A stretch of DNA of 64,000 nucleotides from an uncultured Lachnospiraceae bacterium (GTDB lineage: Bacteria; Bacillota; Clostridia; Lachnospirales; Lachnospiraceae), in the NCBI GenBank assembly GCA_944381405.1, contig CALWLA010000003.1:46711-110710 (forward strand), read 5' to 3'. Position 1 is the stretch's first letter. Each line of letters starts with the position of its first letter. A model generated the notes under the pieces. That model was not told the DNA's origin, made no database searches, and worked only from the letters and a program-made list of their open reading frames with translations. Below are positions 28,271 to 36,500 of the stretch, in pieces. The position numbers and the translations under genes are program-made.

Positions 28271-28873
28271 ATGAGAAGAAGTGATTATGAAGTATTACAA
28301 CTTCAAACAAATAACATGGCATTAGTTTGGAAGGAATCTAGGGGAATCGCTCCAGATAGTGTTGCGGATAAACTTGATGATGCTATGCTGAAATGGATGT
28401 CTGAACTTACAGACACCTTGAAAATATGGATCGATAAAGGATCCACTATGACAGAAGGCGAATTGATATTAGCTCGTACAAATATGGGAGCTTTAGTAGA
28501 ATCGTGGCTTAAATTCTTTTATTGTGTATACTATGAAGACTACATGAAGAATCCACTGACACAGAATAAAAAAGGGAAAACCATTACGGTTGAACCGAAT
28601 AATATGAGATTCGAGGATTTGAAGAACTTCAGTAAAGGAATATTATGGGACGACGTTAAGGATCCGTTATATGTCTGGGTTGATAAGATTCAACATTATC
28701 GAAATGCGGTACACGCCTTTAATTACAGAAACATAGGTACTGCAATTGAGTTCATGGCTGATATGGAAGAATTCTATAAATACGTGAACCACATACTAGA
28801 TCATCTTCCGCCTATAGAAGATTTTTTGCTTTCCTATCCAGCGGGATACGTAATGAATGTTTATTTTGATTAG
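28271..28873 (+). CDS. Small HEPN-like protein, last gene of the operon
   Basis: A 200-residue helical protein. HYRNAVHAF (R144, H148) resembles HEPN or DUF4145-type RNxVH motifs, but with one residue less than the common Rx4-6H spacing. The ATG follows the stop of the helicase gene without a gap, so expression is coupled. A terminator lies directly behind. It may be a ribonuclease effector or an RNA/DNA-binding helper. Function not established; the alternative is a structural partner with no catalysis. Confidence 0.6.
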   Translation: MRRSDYEVLQLQTNNMALVWKESRGIAPDSVADKLDDAMLKWMSELTDTLKIWIDKGSTMTEGELILARTNMGALVESWLKFFYCVYYEDYMKNPLTQNKKGKTITVEPNNMRFEDLKNFSKGILWDDVKDPLYVWVDKIQHYRNAVHAFNYRNIGTAIEFMADMEEFYKYVNHILDHLPPIEDFLLSYPAGYVMNVYFD

Positions 28874-28880
28874 TTGTTGT

Positions 28881-28919
28881 ATAGCGGCCCTCCGGCGATG
28901 AACCGGGAGCCGCTATTTT
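28881..28919 (+). terminator. Terminator of the composite defence operon
   Basis: A strong GC stem with arms in ATAGCGGCCCTCCGG (28881-28895) and CCGGGAGCCGCTAT is followed by TTTT. It ends the six-gene operon before the insertion sequence. Confidence 0.8.
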
Positions 28920-28964
28920 CACGTCAGTCTTTTTTATAAAAGCTGGTTTCGTAGCCGTCGGCGC

Positions 28965-30333
28965 GGGATAACGTATAATTAATTTCGCAAAATCAATTTC
29001 ACAAAAATAGACATGGTCTATAGCCGTTTGGTAAAATTAAGTCACCACAACAAAATCTATCAAAGGAGGCTATAAAACCATGTCTGATAAGATTATACAG
29101 CTAAATGAGGACTTAATAAAGCACGATTTAAAGGATCTTGTCCGTAACAGTGTCGAAGAAACTTTAAACGCTCTGCTGGATAAGGAAGCTGATGAATTAG
29201 TCAACGCTGAAAAATATGAGCGTTCCTCTGACCGCCAGGGATACCGTTCCGGCCATTATAAACGCAATCTCCACACTACCGCAGGAGAAGTCGAACTAAA
29301 GGTTCCTAAGCTAAAAGGGGTTCCTTTTGAAACTGCCATTATTGAAAGATACCGCCGCAGGGAATCTTCCGTAGAAGAAGCTCTGATTGAGATGTATCTG
29401 GCCGGTGTTTCTGTACGCCGTGTTGAGGATATCACCGAAGCTTTATGGGGAACGAAAGTATCCTCCGGAACCATCAGCAACCTGAACAAAAAGGCTTATG
29501 AGCATATTGAAACCTGGCGTACCCGTCCGCTTTCCGGGAACTATCCCTATGTTTATGTAGATGGTGTTTACCTGAAACGTAGTTGGGGCGGTGAGATCCA
29601 GAACGTTTCTGTTCTCGTTGCCATTGGCGTCAGCCAGGATGGCTGCCGGGAGATCCTTGGCGCTGCGGAAGGGATGAAAGAGGATCGTGAAAGCTGGCGT
29701 TCTTTCTTCGTATGGCTGAAAGAACGCGGGCTTACTGGTGTACGTTTGATCATCGGTGATAAGAATCTCGGCATGCTTGAAACCATTCCGGAAGTCTTTC
29801 CGGATGCCAGATATCAGCGCTGTACGGTTCATTTTTACAGAAATATATTTTCTGTTACACCCCGTAACAAGATGAAAACGGTAGCGCTTATGCTTAAGGC
29901 GATCCACGCGCAGGAAAGCAAGGAAGCTGCCCGAGAAAAAGCAATCCAGGTAGCTGAGAAACTCCGGACCATGAAGCTTGCCAAAGCTGCCAAGAAGGTG
30001 GAGGACGGAATCGAAGAAACCTTGACCTATATGGATTTTCCTACGCAGCATTGGACCCGGATCCGGACCAATAACGCTATTGAGCGTCTCAACCGTGAGA
30101 TCAAACGCCGTACAAAAGCGATTGGTGCTTTTCCTGACGGGCAAAGTGCCTTGATGCTCGTATGTGCCAGACTGCGTCATGTAGTAGCAACCAGCTGGGG
30201 AGCCAGACGCTATATGAATATGGACCATCTTTTCAAATCAGAAGAGGAGCTGCAGTCTGATATCATAGCCGGCTGACTACCGGCTGCCAAACGGCTAGGT
30301 TTTGATTTTGCGAAAAACTATTGACACTATCCC
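28965..30333 (+). mobile_element. IS256-family insertion sequence
   Basis: Imperfect 32-bp terminal inverted repeats (28965-28996 and 30302-30333) match at 23 of 32 positions, both beginning GGGATA outward. A subterminal inverted copy of TAGCCGTTTGG lies at 29021-29031 and 30287-30297. One transposase gene fills the interior. The 8-bp flanks (28957-28964 and 30334-30341) do not match, so I see no target-site duplication. Confidence 0.85.
29080..30276 (+). CDS. IS256-family (Mutator-like) transposase
   Basis: A 398-residue transposase of IS256/Mutator type, full length. The DDE domain shows YVYVDGVYLKR (first Asp), LIIGDKN (second Asp) and the C-terminal NAIERLNREIKRRTKAIG (Glu), with the usual YQRCTVHFYRN between. 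AGGAGG lies ahead of the ATG. No stop or frameshift is visible, so the element may be active. Confidence 0.95.
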   Translation: MSDKIIQLNEDLIKHDLKDLVRNSVEETLNALLDKEADELVNAEKYERSSDRQGYRSGHYKRNLHTTAGEVELKVPKLKGVPFETAIIERYRRRESSVEEALIEMYLAGVSVRRVEDITEALWGTKVSSGTISNLNKKAYEHIETWRTRPLSGNYPYVYVDGVYLKRSWGGEIQNVSVLVAIGVSQDGCREILGAAEGMKEDRESWRSFFVWLKERGLTGVRLIIGDKNLGMLETIPEVFPDARYQRCTVHFYRNIFSVTPRNKMKTVALMLKAIHAQESKEAAREKAIQVAEKLRTMKLAKAAKKVEDGIEETLTYMDFPTQHWTRIRTNNAIERLNREIKRRTKAIGAFPDGQSALMLVCARLRHVVATSWGARRYMNMDHLFKSEEELQSDIIAG

Positions 30334-30383
30334 AGCGGATAAACGGCGACATATAATCCACAATCAATTTTCATATTCACTAC

Positions 30384-30424
30384 AATGCTCCCCAATACTC
30401 GTTGATTCTTGGGGAGCATTTTGG
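30384..30424 (+). terminator. Stem-loop terminator between the IS and the Fic gene
   Basis: A perfect 12-bp inverted repeat (30384-30395 with 30409-30420) is followed by TTGG. It could end readthrough from the insertion sequence; alternatively it is a palindromic operator of the Fic gene downstream. Confidence 0.5.
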
Positions 30425-30465
30425 TAAAATAATCACAAAAATTGTTCCCCAAAGGAAGAAAGCCA

Positions 30466-31410
30466 ATGGTAGTACAATACAATGCGATACAAGAATTGCT
30501 CAGAAGCCGCGCTGACCTTCATGCAAGACTAAATCTGATGCCATACGATGGTACCCCAGAAATCAAGGAACGTGGTGACGGGAAATATCTTTATGTGAGA
30601 AAGCGCATCGCAGGAAAACAGTCATCCACTTATGTAGGAAAATATACCGAGGAGTTGTATAACCTTCTTCTTCGAAATGCCAGAGAAGCCCGCGAAATCC
30701 GCAAACAGTTACGCAGCATTGAAAAACAACTTGCTGCTGCTGGATATTCTGAAGACGAGCTTTCTGTGGATGTCGTAAACAACATTGCGTTTGCACGGGC
30801 GAATATGAAAATGAATATTTATGATCAGGCCGTCCTGGAAGGGGTTGCTACATCTTTTCCACAGACAGAAGAGATCATAGAAAACGGAAAAGTTTCCGGT
30901 ATGACTGCTACAGATGTGCAGAAAATTTTAAATTTGAAACACGCCTGGGAGTTTATCTTAGACCGCGATGTGGTAGCCAGCTGTTCTGACTTTTTTATGG
31001 TCAGTCATATTGCAAGACTTGTGAACGAAGGCTTTTTTGATGAAGGCGGCCGTCTCCGAGGGGTCCCGGTTACCATAGGGGGCTCGTCTTATGTTCCACC
31101 CTTGCCAAACGAACTGGATATAAAAGATAGAATCCGAGAGATTGTAGAAGACAATGATGAACCTATTAACATTGCTGTCAAACTGTGTCTTTACTGTATG
31201 AAAACGCAGATATTTTTAGATGGCAACAAACGGGCCGCAGTCATATTTGCAAACCATTATCTTATTGCGCATGGCGGCGGCATTTTGGTGATACCGGAAA
31301 AGGAAGTGCCTGAGTTCAAAGGACTGCTTATTCGATACTATGAGGGGGAGGATATTGCAGTTATTGGAACTTTTATGAAGGAACGCTGTTGGAAAACAAT
31401 GGGGACTTAA
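30466..31410 (+). CDS. Fic-domain protein with Gln at the usual catalytic His
   Basis: A 314-residue protein with a Fic AMPylase fold. The active-site loop reads TQIFLDGNKRAA, with Q248 where the His of HxFx(D/N)GNxR normally sits; the rest of the loop (D, G, N, K, R) is intact. Fic enzymes transfer AMP to protein hydroxyls, often acting as toxins. Without the His, activity is doubtful. The N-terminal 100 residues form a helical region with a long coiled segment, and the block TSFPQTEEII may be the inhibitory helix. ATG 30466 has AAAGGAAG upstream. Its location next to an insertion sequence suggests acquisition. Confidence 0.8.
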   Translation: MVVQYNAIQELLRSRADLHARLNLMPYDGTPEIKERGDGKYLYVRKRIAGKQSSTYVGKYTEELYNLLLRNAREAREIRKQLRSIEKQLAAAGYSEDELSVDVVNNIAFARANMKMNIYDQAVLEGVATSFPQTEEIIENGKVSGMTATDVQKILNLKHAWEFILDRDVVASCSDFFMVSHIARLVNEGFFDEGGRLRGVPVTIGGSSYVPPLPNELDIKDRIREIVEDNDEPINIAVKLCLYCMKTQIFLDGNKRAAVIFANHYLIAHGGGILVIPEKEVPEFKGLLIRYYEGEDIAVIGTFMKERCWKTMGT

Positions 31411-31558
31411 ATCATTCGTTTTGGGATTTTGAGGATTCAGTTATTCGAAAATTTCGGATAACTGCAGAGGATGGAAAATATATAGATGAGCAGACTAGAA
31501 AATCAACACATTAAGGCTTTTAAGATTTAAGCTGGATGGTGAGTGAATGGTTTTAAAA

Positions 31559-31609
31559 TGCAAAAACTTCAAAAAAATAAAAGTTTTTGCACCTGAGTGC
31601 AGAAACTTC
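31559..31609. repeat. Three TGCARAAACTT-like motifs upstream of the hydrolase gene
   Basis: TGCAAAAACTT (31559-31569) and its inverted copy (31581-31591) make a hairpin; a third, near-identical direct copy TGCAGAAACTTC lies at 31598-31609. The gap from 31411 to 31692 also contains an AT-rich stretch and, at 31389-31514, an open 41-codon frame with a TTG start for which I have no homology. Confidence 0.45.
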
Positions 31610-31692
31610 TGGATCTCATACAAAATTGTAACATTACCGGAAATTTTTTTGTCCACAAAAATATGATTAACGAATCGAAAAAAGAGGTTCCT

Positions 31693-32316
31693 TTGAAAAC
31701 CATTATTTTACACGGTTTAGGCCAGACAGCAAAGGATTGGGATGAAGTCATAACTCGGACTGCCCTGACAGATGTGGACTGCCCTGACTTGTTCGGTCTG
31801 CTCCAGGGGAGACCGACTTACCAGCAGCTGCAGGCAGGCCTTGAAAAACGCTATGCGAAGGTGACGGGACCTTTCCGCATATGCGGGCTTTCATTGGGGG
31901 CGATTCTCGCGCTGGAGTACGCGATACGCCATCGGGATAAAGTAGAGTCTTTAATATTGATAGGCGTGCAGTATCGGTCTCCGGACTTACTGCTGAGCAT
32001 TCAGAATCTTATATTCCGCTGTATGCCCCAAAGACTCTTTTTGGATATAGGAATCACAAAAGAAGATATGATATGCCTGACTAATTCTATGAGAGGATTG
32101 AATCTTACCGCTAAGCTTGCTAAAGTGGACTGCCCGGTGACCATTCTCTGCGGAGAAAAAGACAAAGCGAATCTGAAAGCTGAAAAAAAGCTCGTGGGAT
32201 TGCTGCCTCAGGTGGAGCTGCAGATCGTAAAGGGAGCGGGGCACGAGGTGAATAAGGATGCGCCGGAAGCGGTTGCAGCGATCCTTGACAGGAGAAGACC
32301 AGGAGGCAACCTATGA
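31693..32316 (+). CDS. Alpha/beta hydrolase
   Basis: A 207-residue alpha/beta hydrolase. The oxyanion region is ILHGLGQ, the nucleophile elbow is GLSLG with its Ser, and the acid and base fit CGEKD (Asp) and AGHEVN (His). I chose the TTG at 31693 because AGAGG lies just upstream and homologues start directly at the KTIILHGLGQ strand; ATG 31663 or 31597 would add a non-homologous tail with no good ribosome site. Substrate unknown. The MGMT-like gene follows with an ATGA overlap, so the two are translated together. Confidence 0.8.
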   Translation: MKTIILHGLGQTAKDWDEVITRTALTDVDCPDLFGLLQGRPTYQQLQAGLEKRYAKVTGPFRICGLSLGAILALEYAIRHRDKVESLILIGVQYRSPDLLLSIQNLIFRCMPQRLFLDIGITKEDMICLTNSMRGLNLTAKLAKVDCPVTILCGEKDKANLKAEKKLVGLLPQVELQIVKGAGHEVNKDAPEAVAAILDRRRPGGNL

Positions 32317-32621
32317 AAAAGATCCTGACAGAATCGCTGATCTACCAGATTTTGTCCGCAGTCAGCGAGATCCCGGAGGGCCGGGTAGCTACCTATGGAC
32401 AGATCGCAGCCCTCATTGGCAGGGAACGGAATGCCCGGCTTGTGGGCCTGGTCCTGAGCAGAGCGCAGTTTTACGGGGACTACCCCTGCCACCGGGTAGT
32501 CAATCATGCGGGGCGGACCGCCCCAGGCTGGAAGGAGCAGCGTTTTCTTCTGGAGCAGGAAGGCGTCGTGTTCCGGGAAAATGGCTGTGTGGACATGAAA
32601 CGCTTTCGGTGGGAGGTGTAG
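32313..32621 (+). CDS. MGMT/alkyltransferase-like DNA repair protein
   Basis: A 102-residue protein consisting of the C-terminal, DNA-binding part of O6-alkylguanine-DNA alkyltransferase. The active-site motif PCHRVV is present with its Cys, and the arginine-finger region is IPEGRVATYGQIA. It lacks the N-terminal domain of full-length Ogt, as in the short alkyltransferase-like (ATL) group; because the Cys is kept it may still take up alkyl groups. The start overlaps the stop of the hydrolase (ATGA). Confidence 0.85.
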   Translation: MKKILTESLIYQILSAVSEIPEGRVATYGQIAALIGRERNARLVGLVLSRAQFYGDYPCHRVVNHAGRTAPGWKEQRFLLEQEGVVFRENGCVDMKRFRWEV

Positions 32622-32649
32622 AGACGGCTTAGTCTGCAAACTGAAAATA

Positions 32650-32719
32650 AAAAAGGCTTCTGCAGCTGATATGTATGCTCTTTGCTGGGCATATATCAAT
32701 TGGCTGCAGGAGCCTTTTT
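32650..32719. terminator. Bidirectional terminator between convergent genes
   Basis: A long imperfect stem (GGCTTCTGCAGC paired with GCTGCAGGAGCC) is flanked by A-run and T-run, AAAAAAGGC on the left and GCCTTTTTG on the right. It serves the MGMT-like gene and the convergent flavoprotein gene. Confidence 0.8.
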
Positions 32720-32723
32720 GAAA

Positions 32724-33284
32724 TTACTTTAACTGCAATCCGTCATGGAAAGCATTGCCGACCTTTTCACCAAGCTTTAAGTAAGCGTTGTTGACAGGGT
32801 CAAAGGTAATGGGCTCCAGCTTGGCGGGATCGATCTTTCCGTTTTCATCTAAAACGCGTTCTTCTGCGCTGACGTTGACGATTTCACCGATCAGGCGGCA
32901 GGATGCCTCATCATAACTCACCAGCCTGCATTCCAGCGCCATGGGCAGCTCGTCGATCAGCGGAGCGTCCACAAATTCAGATTTGGTGGTGTGGAGGCCT
33001 GCCCGCGCAAGCTTGTCCGGTACGTTGTTGCCGGATACGATTCCTACATAGTCGCAGGCAACCACATGGGAAGCGTCAGCCATGCTGACGGTAAAGGCTT
33101 TCCGCTTCAGAATATTTTTCACGGTTTTGTGACCGGCGCTCAGACACATGGAGATCTGGGTGTCGTCGCTGATGCCGCCCCATGCGGCGTTCATAGCGTC
33201 CGGGGTGCCGTTTTCGTCATAGCTGGCGATGATCAGCACCGGCTGGGGATAGGTATAAGGCTTTGCTCCGAAATTTTTTCTCAT
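32724..33284 (-). CDS. Flavin reductase-like / FMN-binding split-barrel protein
   Basis: A 186-residue protein of the flavin-reductase (DIM6/NTAB, FMN-binding) family: YTYPQPVLIIASYD, NAAWGGISDDTQISMCL, then KAFTVSMADAS. Such proteins bind FMN and reduce flavin with NAD(P)H or act as oxidoreductases. I chose ATG 33284 because a full AAGGAGG site lies 8 nt upstream; longer extensions lack one. Substrate not determined. Confidence 0.85.
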   Translation of the reverse strand: MRKNFGAKPYTYPQPVLIIASYDENGTPDAMNAAWGGISDDTQISMCLSAGHKTVKNILKRKAFTVSMADASHVVACDYVGIVSGNNVPDKLARAGLHTTKSEFVDAPLIDELPMALECRLVSYDEASCRLIGEIVNVSAEERVLDENGKIDPAKLEPITFDPVNNAYLKLGEKVGNAFHDGLQLK

Positions 33285-33474
33285 GATAGTGCCTCCTTGT
33301 AAAAAACATGTGTTTCTGTCCGATATTTTAGCATTGCGCGGGGGAAACTGCAACAGCGCCAGAAAATGGCAGCAATGAGAAAATAACCATTATTTGGGAT
33401 AAAAATATTTGAATTTTGTAATTATTGATGGAAAGTGACGCAGAGATAGTGTAATATATAATAAAAATGCACAA

Positions 33475-33548
33475 AATAAAAATCCCCTATAACAGGGGAG
33501 TCAAAGGACGACATGAATGAATTTTTATTTGAACTCGTGATGTAATCC
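33475..33548 (-). ncRNA. tracrRNA of the type II-A CRISPR system
   Basis: On the minus strand the anti-repeat (33548-33527) is the reverse complement of the first part of the array repeat: a perfect 12-bp upper stem (GTGATGTAATCC side), a bulge GA against GAGU, and a 6-bp lower stem, the same layout as in SpCas9. A tail with a short GUC/GAC hairpin follows. It ends in a terminator: TCCCCT (minus sense) pairs with AGGGGA (33483-33499), followed by five U. Length is about 74 nt. It lies within the 5' leader of cas9, on the opposite strand. Confidence 0.85.
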
Positions 33549-33554
33549 TTTTTT

Positions 33555-33583
33555 ATCGTAATACAACAGGAGGAAGTTGTCAA
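33555..33583 (-). promoter_or_regulatory. tracrRNA promoter overlapping the cas9 start
   Basis: On the minus strand TTGACA (33583-33578) and TACGAT (33560-33555) are separated by exactly 17 bp. The predicted start lies about 7 nt downstream, at the first G of the anti-repeat. The -35 box covers the first base of the cas9 ATG, and the spacer includes the cas9 ribosome site. Confidence 0.75.
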
Positions 33584-36500
33584 TGGCTGAAGCAAAAAAA
33601 GCGTATTATCTTGGCTTGGATATCGGAACGAATTCCGTGGGTTGGGCTGTTACGGATCCGGAATATAATGTTATAAAGAAAAACGGAAAAGCGCTGTGGG
33701 GTGTCAGGCTTTTTGCAGAAGCCAATACTGCAGCAGAAAGACGGGTTTTTCGGGGCGCAAGACGCAGGCTGCAGAGAAGAAAACAGCGGATCAACCTTCT
33801 GCAGGAGTTGTTCGCAGCGGAAATTGCAAAGGTGGATATGGGCTTTTTCCAAAGACTGGAAGAAAGCAGACTGTATGTTGAAGACAGAAGCGAGGGCAAC
33901 CGTCAGAAAAATGCCCTTTTTAATGATGTGCATTTTAAGGATAAGGAGTATTTCCAAAACTATGCTACGATCTATCACCTCAGAAAAGAGCTTATGGAAA
34001 GCAGGGAGCCCCATGACGTTCGCCTGGTTTATCTGGCAATACATCATATACTCAAGCATCGTGGTCATTTTCTTTTTGCTGGGAAAAAATTGAATGAAAT
34101 CTTTGAAATAAAGACTGCATACGAGAACTTCATCCAGGTGTTGCGAGAAAATCTGGATATCGATATAGAGACAAATGTTAATGAACTTGAGAGGACATTA
34201 AAAAACAAAGATCTGGGAGTTACAAAAAAGAGCGCCGAACTTAGGGCTTTGTTTGGCGTGGACAAATCCGACAAGCAGGCTATGGCTGTTTTAAAGCTCC
34301 TTGCAGGGGCAAAGGGAATAAAACTATCCGATATCTTTGAGGATGAGAGCTTTGATGAGGCTGAAAATAATAAGGTGTCATTTTCCGAGAGCGGAAGCGA
34401 TGAGAAACTAGAACAGATCGTTGCGGATTTTCCGGAAACGGAAGCAGTCCTTCTCAGCATAAAAGCCTTGTATGACTGGTCCATATTGGCAGAGATCCTT
34501 GCGGGCTCTGATTCTTTGTCAAAAGCCAAAGTTGAGATTTATGAGAAGCATAAGAAGGATTTATGTATTTTAAAAGATGTTATCAAGACGGATTTCAAAG
34601 AGGACTATAATCGGCTATTCAGAGATCCGGAAGAGAAAAATAATTATTGTGCATATGTAGGATCCTATAGTGTAAATGGAAAGACTGACAATAACTCGAT
34701 TGCTGTAAGCAGGTGCTCAAAGGAAGACTTTTATGGGACAGTAAAGAAGATCTTAAAGAGTAAAGAGAAGGAAAGTCCGGATATTCAATATATTCTTGAT
34801 GAAATCGAGCACGGAACATTTATGCCGCTGCAGGTGATCAAAGATAATGGCGTCATACCCAATCAGCTTCATAAGAATGAGCTTGAAAAAATTCTGGACA
34901 ATGCCGCTTCATATCTGCCATTCCTGAATGAAAAGGATGAAAATGGCTTATCAGTCAGGGATAAGATCTTAGGCACAAAAAACACGATGGGACTTATAGA
35001 TTACCGGATCCCATACTATGTCGGGCCAATCAATACGCATCATAAGGACAAGGGCTTCAGCTGGGCTGAAAGAAAGGATGGGGTAGCATCAACAGAAAAG
35101 ATATATCCATGGAATTTTAATGAGAAAATAGATACGGAAAAAAGTGCCGAAAACTTTATTCTGCGCATGACTAACAAGTGCAGCTATCTTTTGGGAGAGA
35201 ATGTTCTGCCGAAAGACTCATTACTGTACAGTAAGTTTATGGTGCTCAATGAGATCAACAACATAACCTTGAGTGGAGAAAAAATCCCGGTCGAAGTCAA
35301 ACAGAAAATCTATTCAGAACTTTTCTGCAAACGTAAAAAGATAAAAAGAAAAGACCTGGAAACCTTCTTTATCAATAAGGGGTACAAGGAAGCTATTGAG
35401 GCAGGAGAGCTGGGAGGATTCGACGGAGATTTCAAAGCGTCGCTGGCCTCCTATATCGACCTCAGGAAGGTAAGCGAATATGGAATCATCCCCGAAAGGG
35501 ACTTTGAGGAGATCATAAAAGATATCGTCCTTTTTGGAGAGGATAAAAAGATGCTGAAAGGCAGATTATCCAGAGAATTTCCTTATCTTACAGATGAGCA
35601 GATCAAGTTTATCAGCCGTTTGAAATATAAAGAGTGGGGAAGGCTGTCGAGAAGGCTTCTCGAGGAAATCGTAGTTCCGGATACAGATACCGGTGAGGCG
35701 ATCAATATTATCCGGCATATGTGGGATACAAATGATAATCTGATGCAGACCTTAAGGGGAGAATTGGGGTATCGGGAAGAAATAGAGCGATTTAACCAGA
35801 GTGAAGATACTGCCGGTGAAATAACATACAGAGATGTGGAGGATATGTATATTTCCCCAAAAGTAAAGCGCTCTGTATGGCAGACAATAACGATCGTAAA
35901 CGAGATCAGAAAAATCATTGGATCGGATCCCCAGAGAGTGTTTATTGAAGTAACCAGAGGGGAGGATGAGAAAAAGGAAAGAAAGAGCTCAAGAAAACAG
36001 CAACTGTTAGAACTTTATAAGATCTGCAAGGACGAAGAACGGGATTGGATCTCGGAAATAAACCAGAGGGAGGAAGGGGAGTTTCGAAATAATCTCCTCT
36101 ACCTTTACTATACACAAATGGGCAGAGATATGTATACTGGAAAGCCTATCGATCTCGATAGCCTTTTTAACGGAAATCTGTATGACAAAGACCACATATG
36201 GCCAAGGTCAAAGACAAAAGATGACAGCATACAAAACAATCTGGTTCTGGTGAATAAAATCGATAATGCAGCCACAAAATCGGACAAATATCCGGTTCCG
36301 TCATCCATAAGGGAGAAAATGACTCCTTTCTGGAAGATGCTGTTAGCTAAGGGATTTATTACAAAGGTCAAATATGAAAGACTGACCAGAAAAACTGGAT
36401 TTACAGATGAGGAGTTTGCGGGCTTTATCAACCGGCAGCTGGTAGAGACAAGTCAAAGCAACAAAGCGGTGGCAGAACTGCTTACCAGGATGCTCCCGGA

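Noticed and set aside
6316..28930. Reading the whole island as a conjugative element
   Set aside because: No integrase, relaxase or transfer gene is visible, so only a genomic island can be supported.
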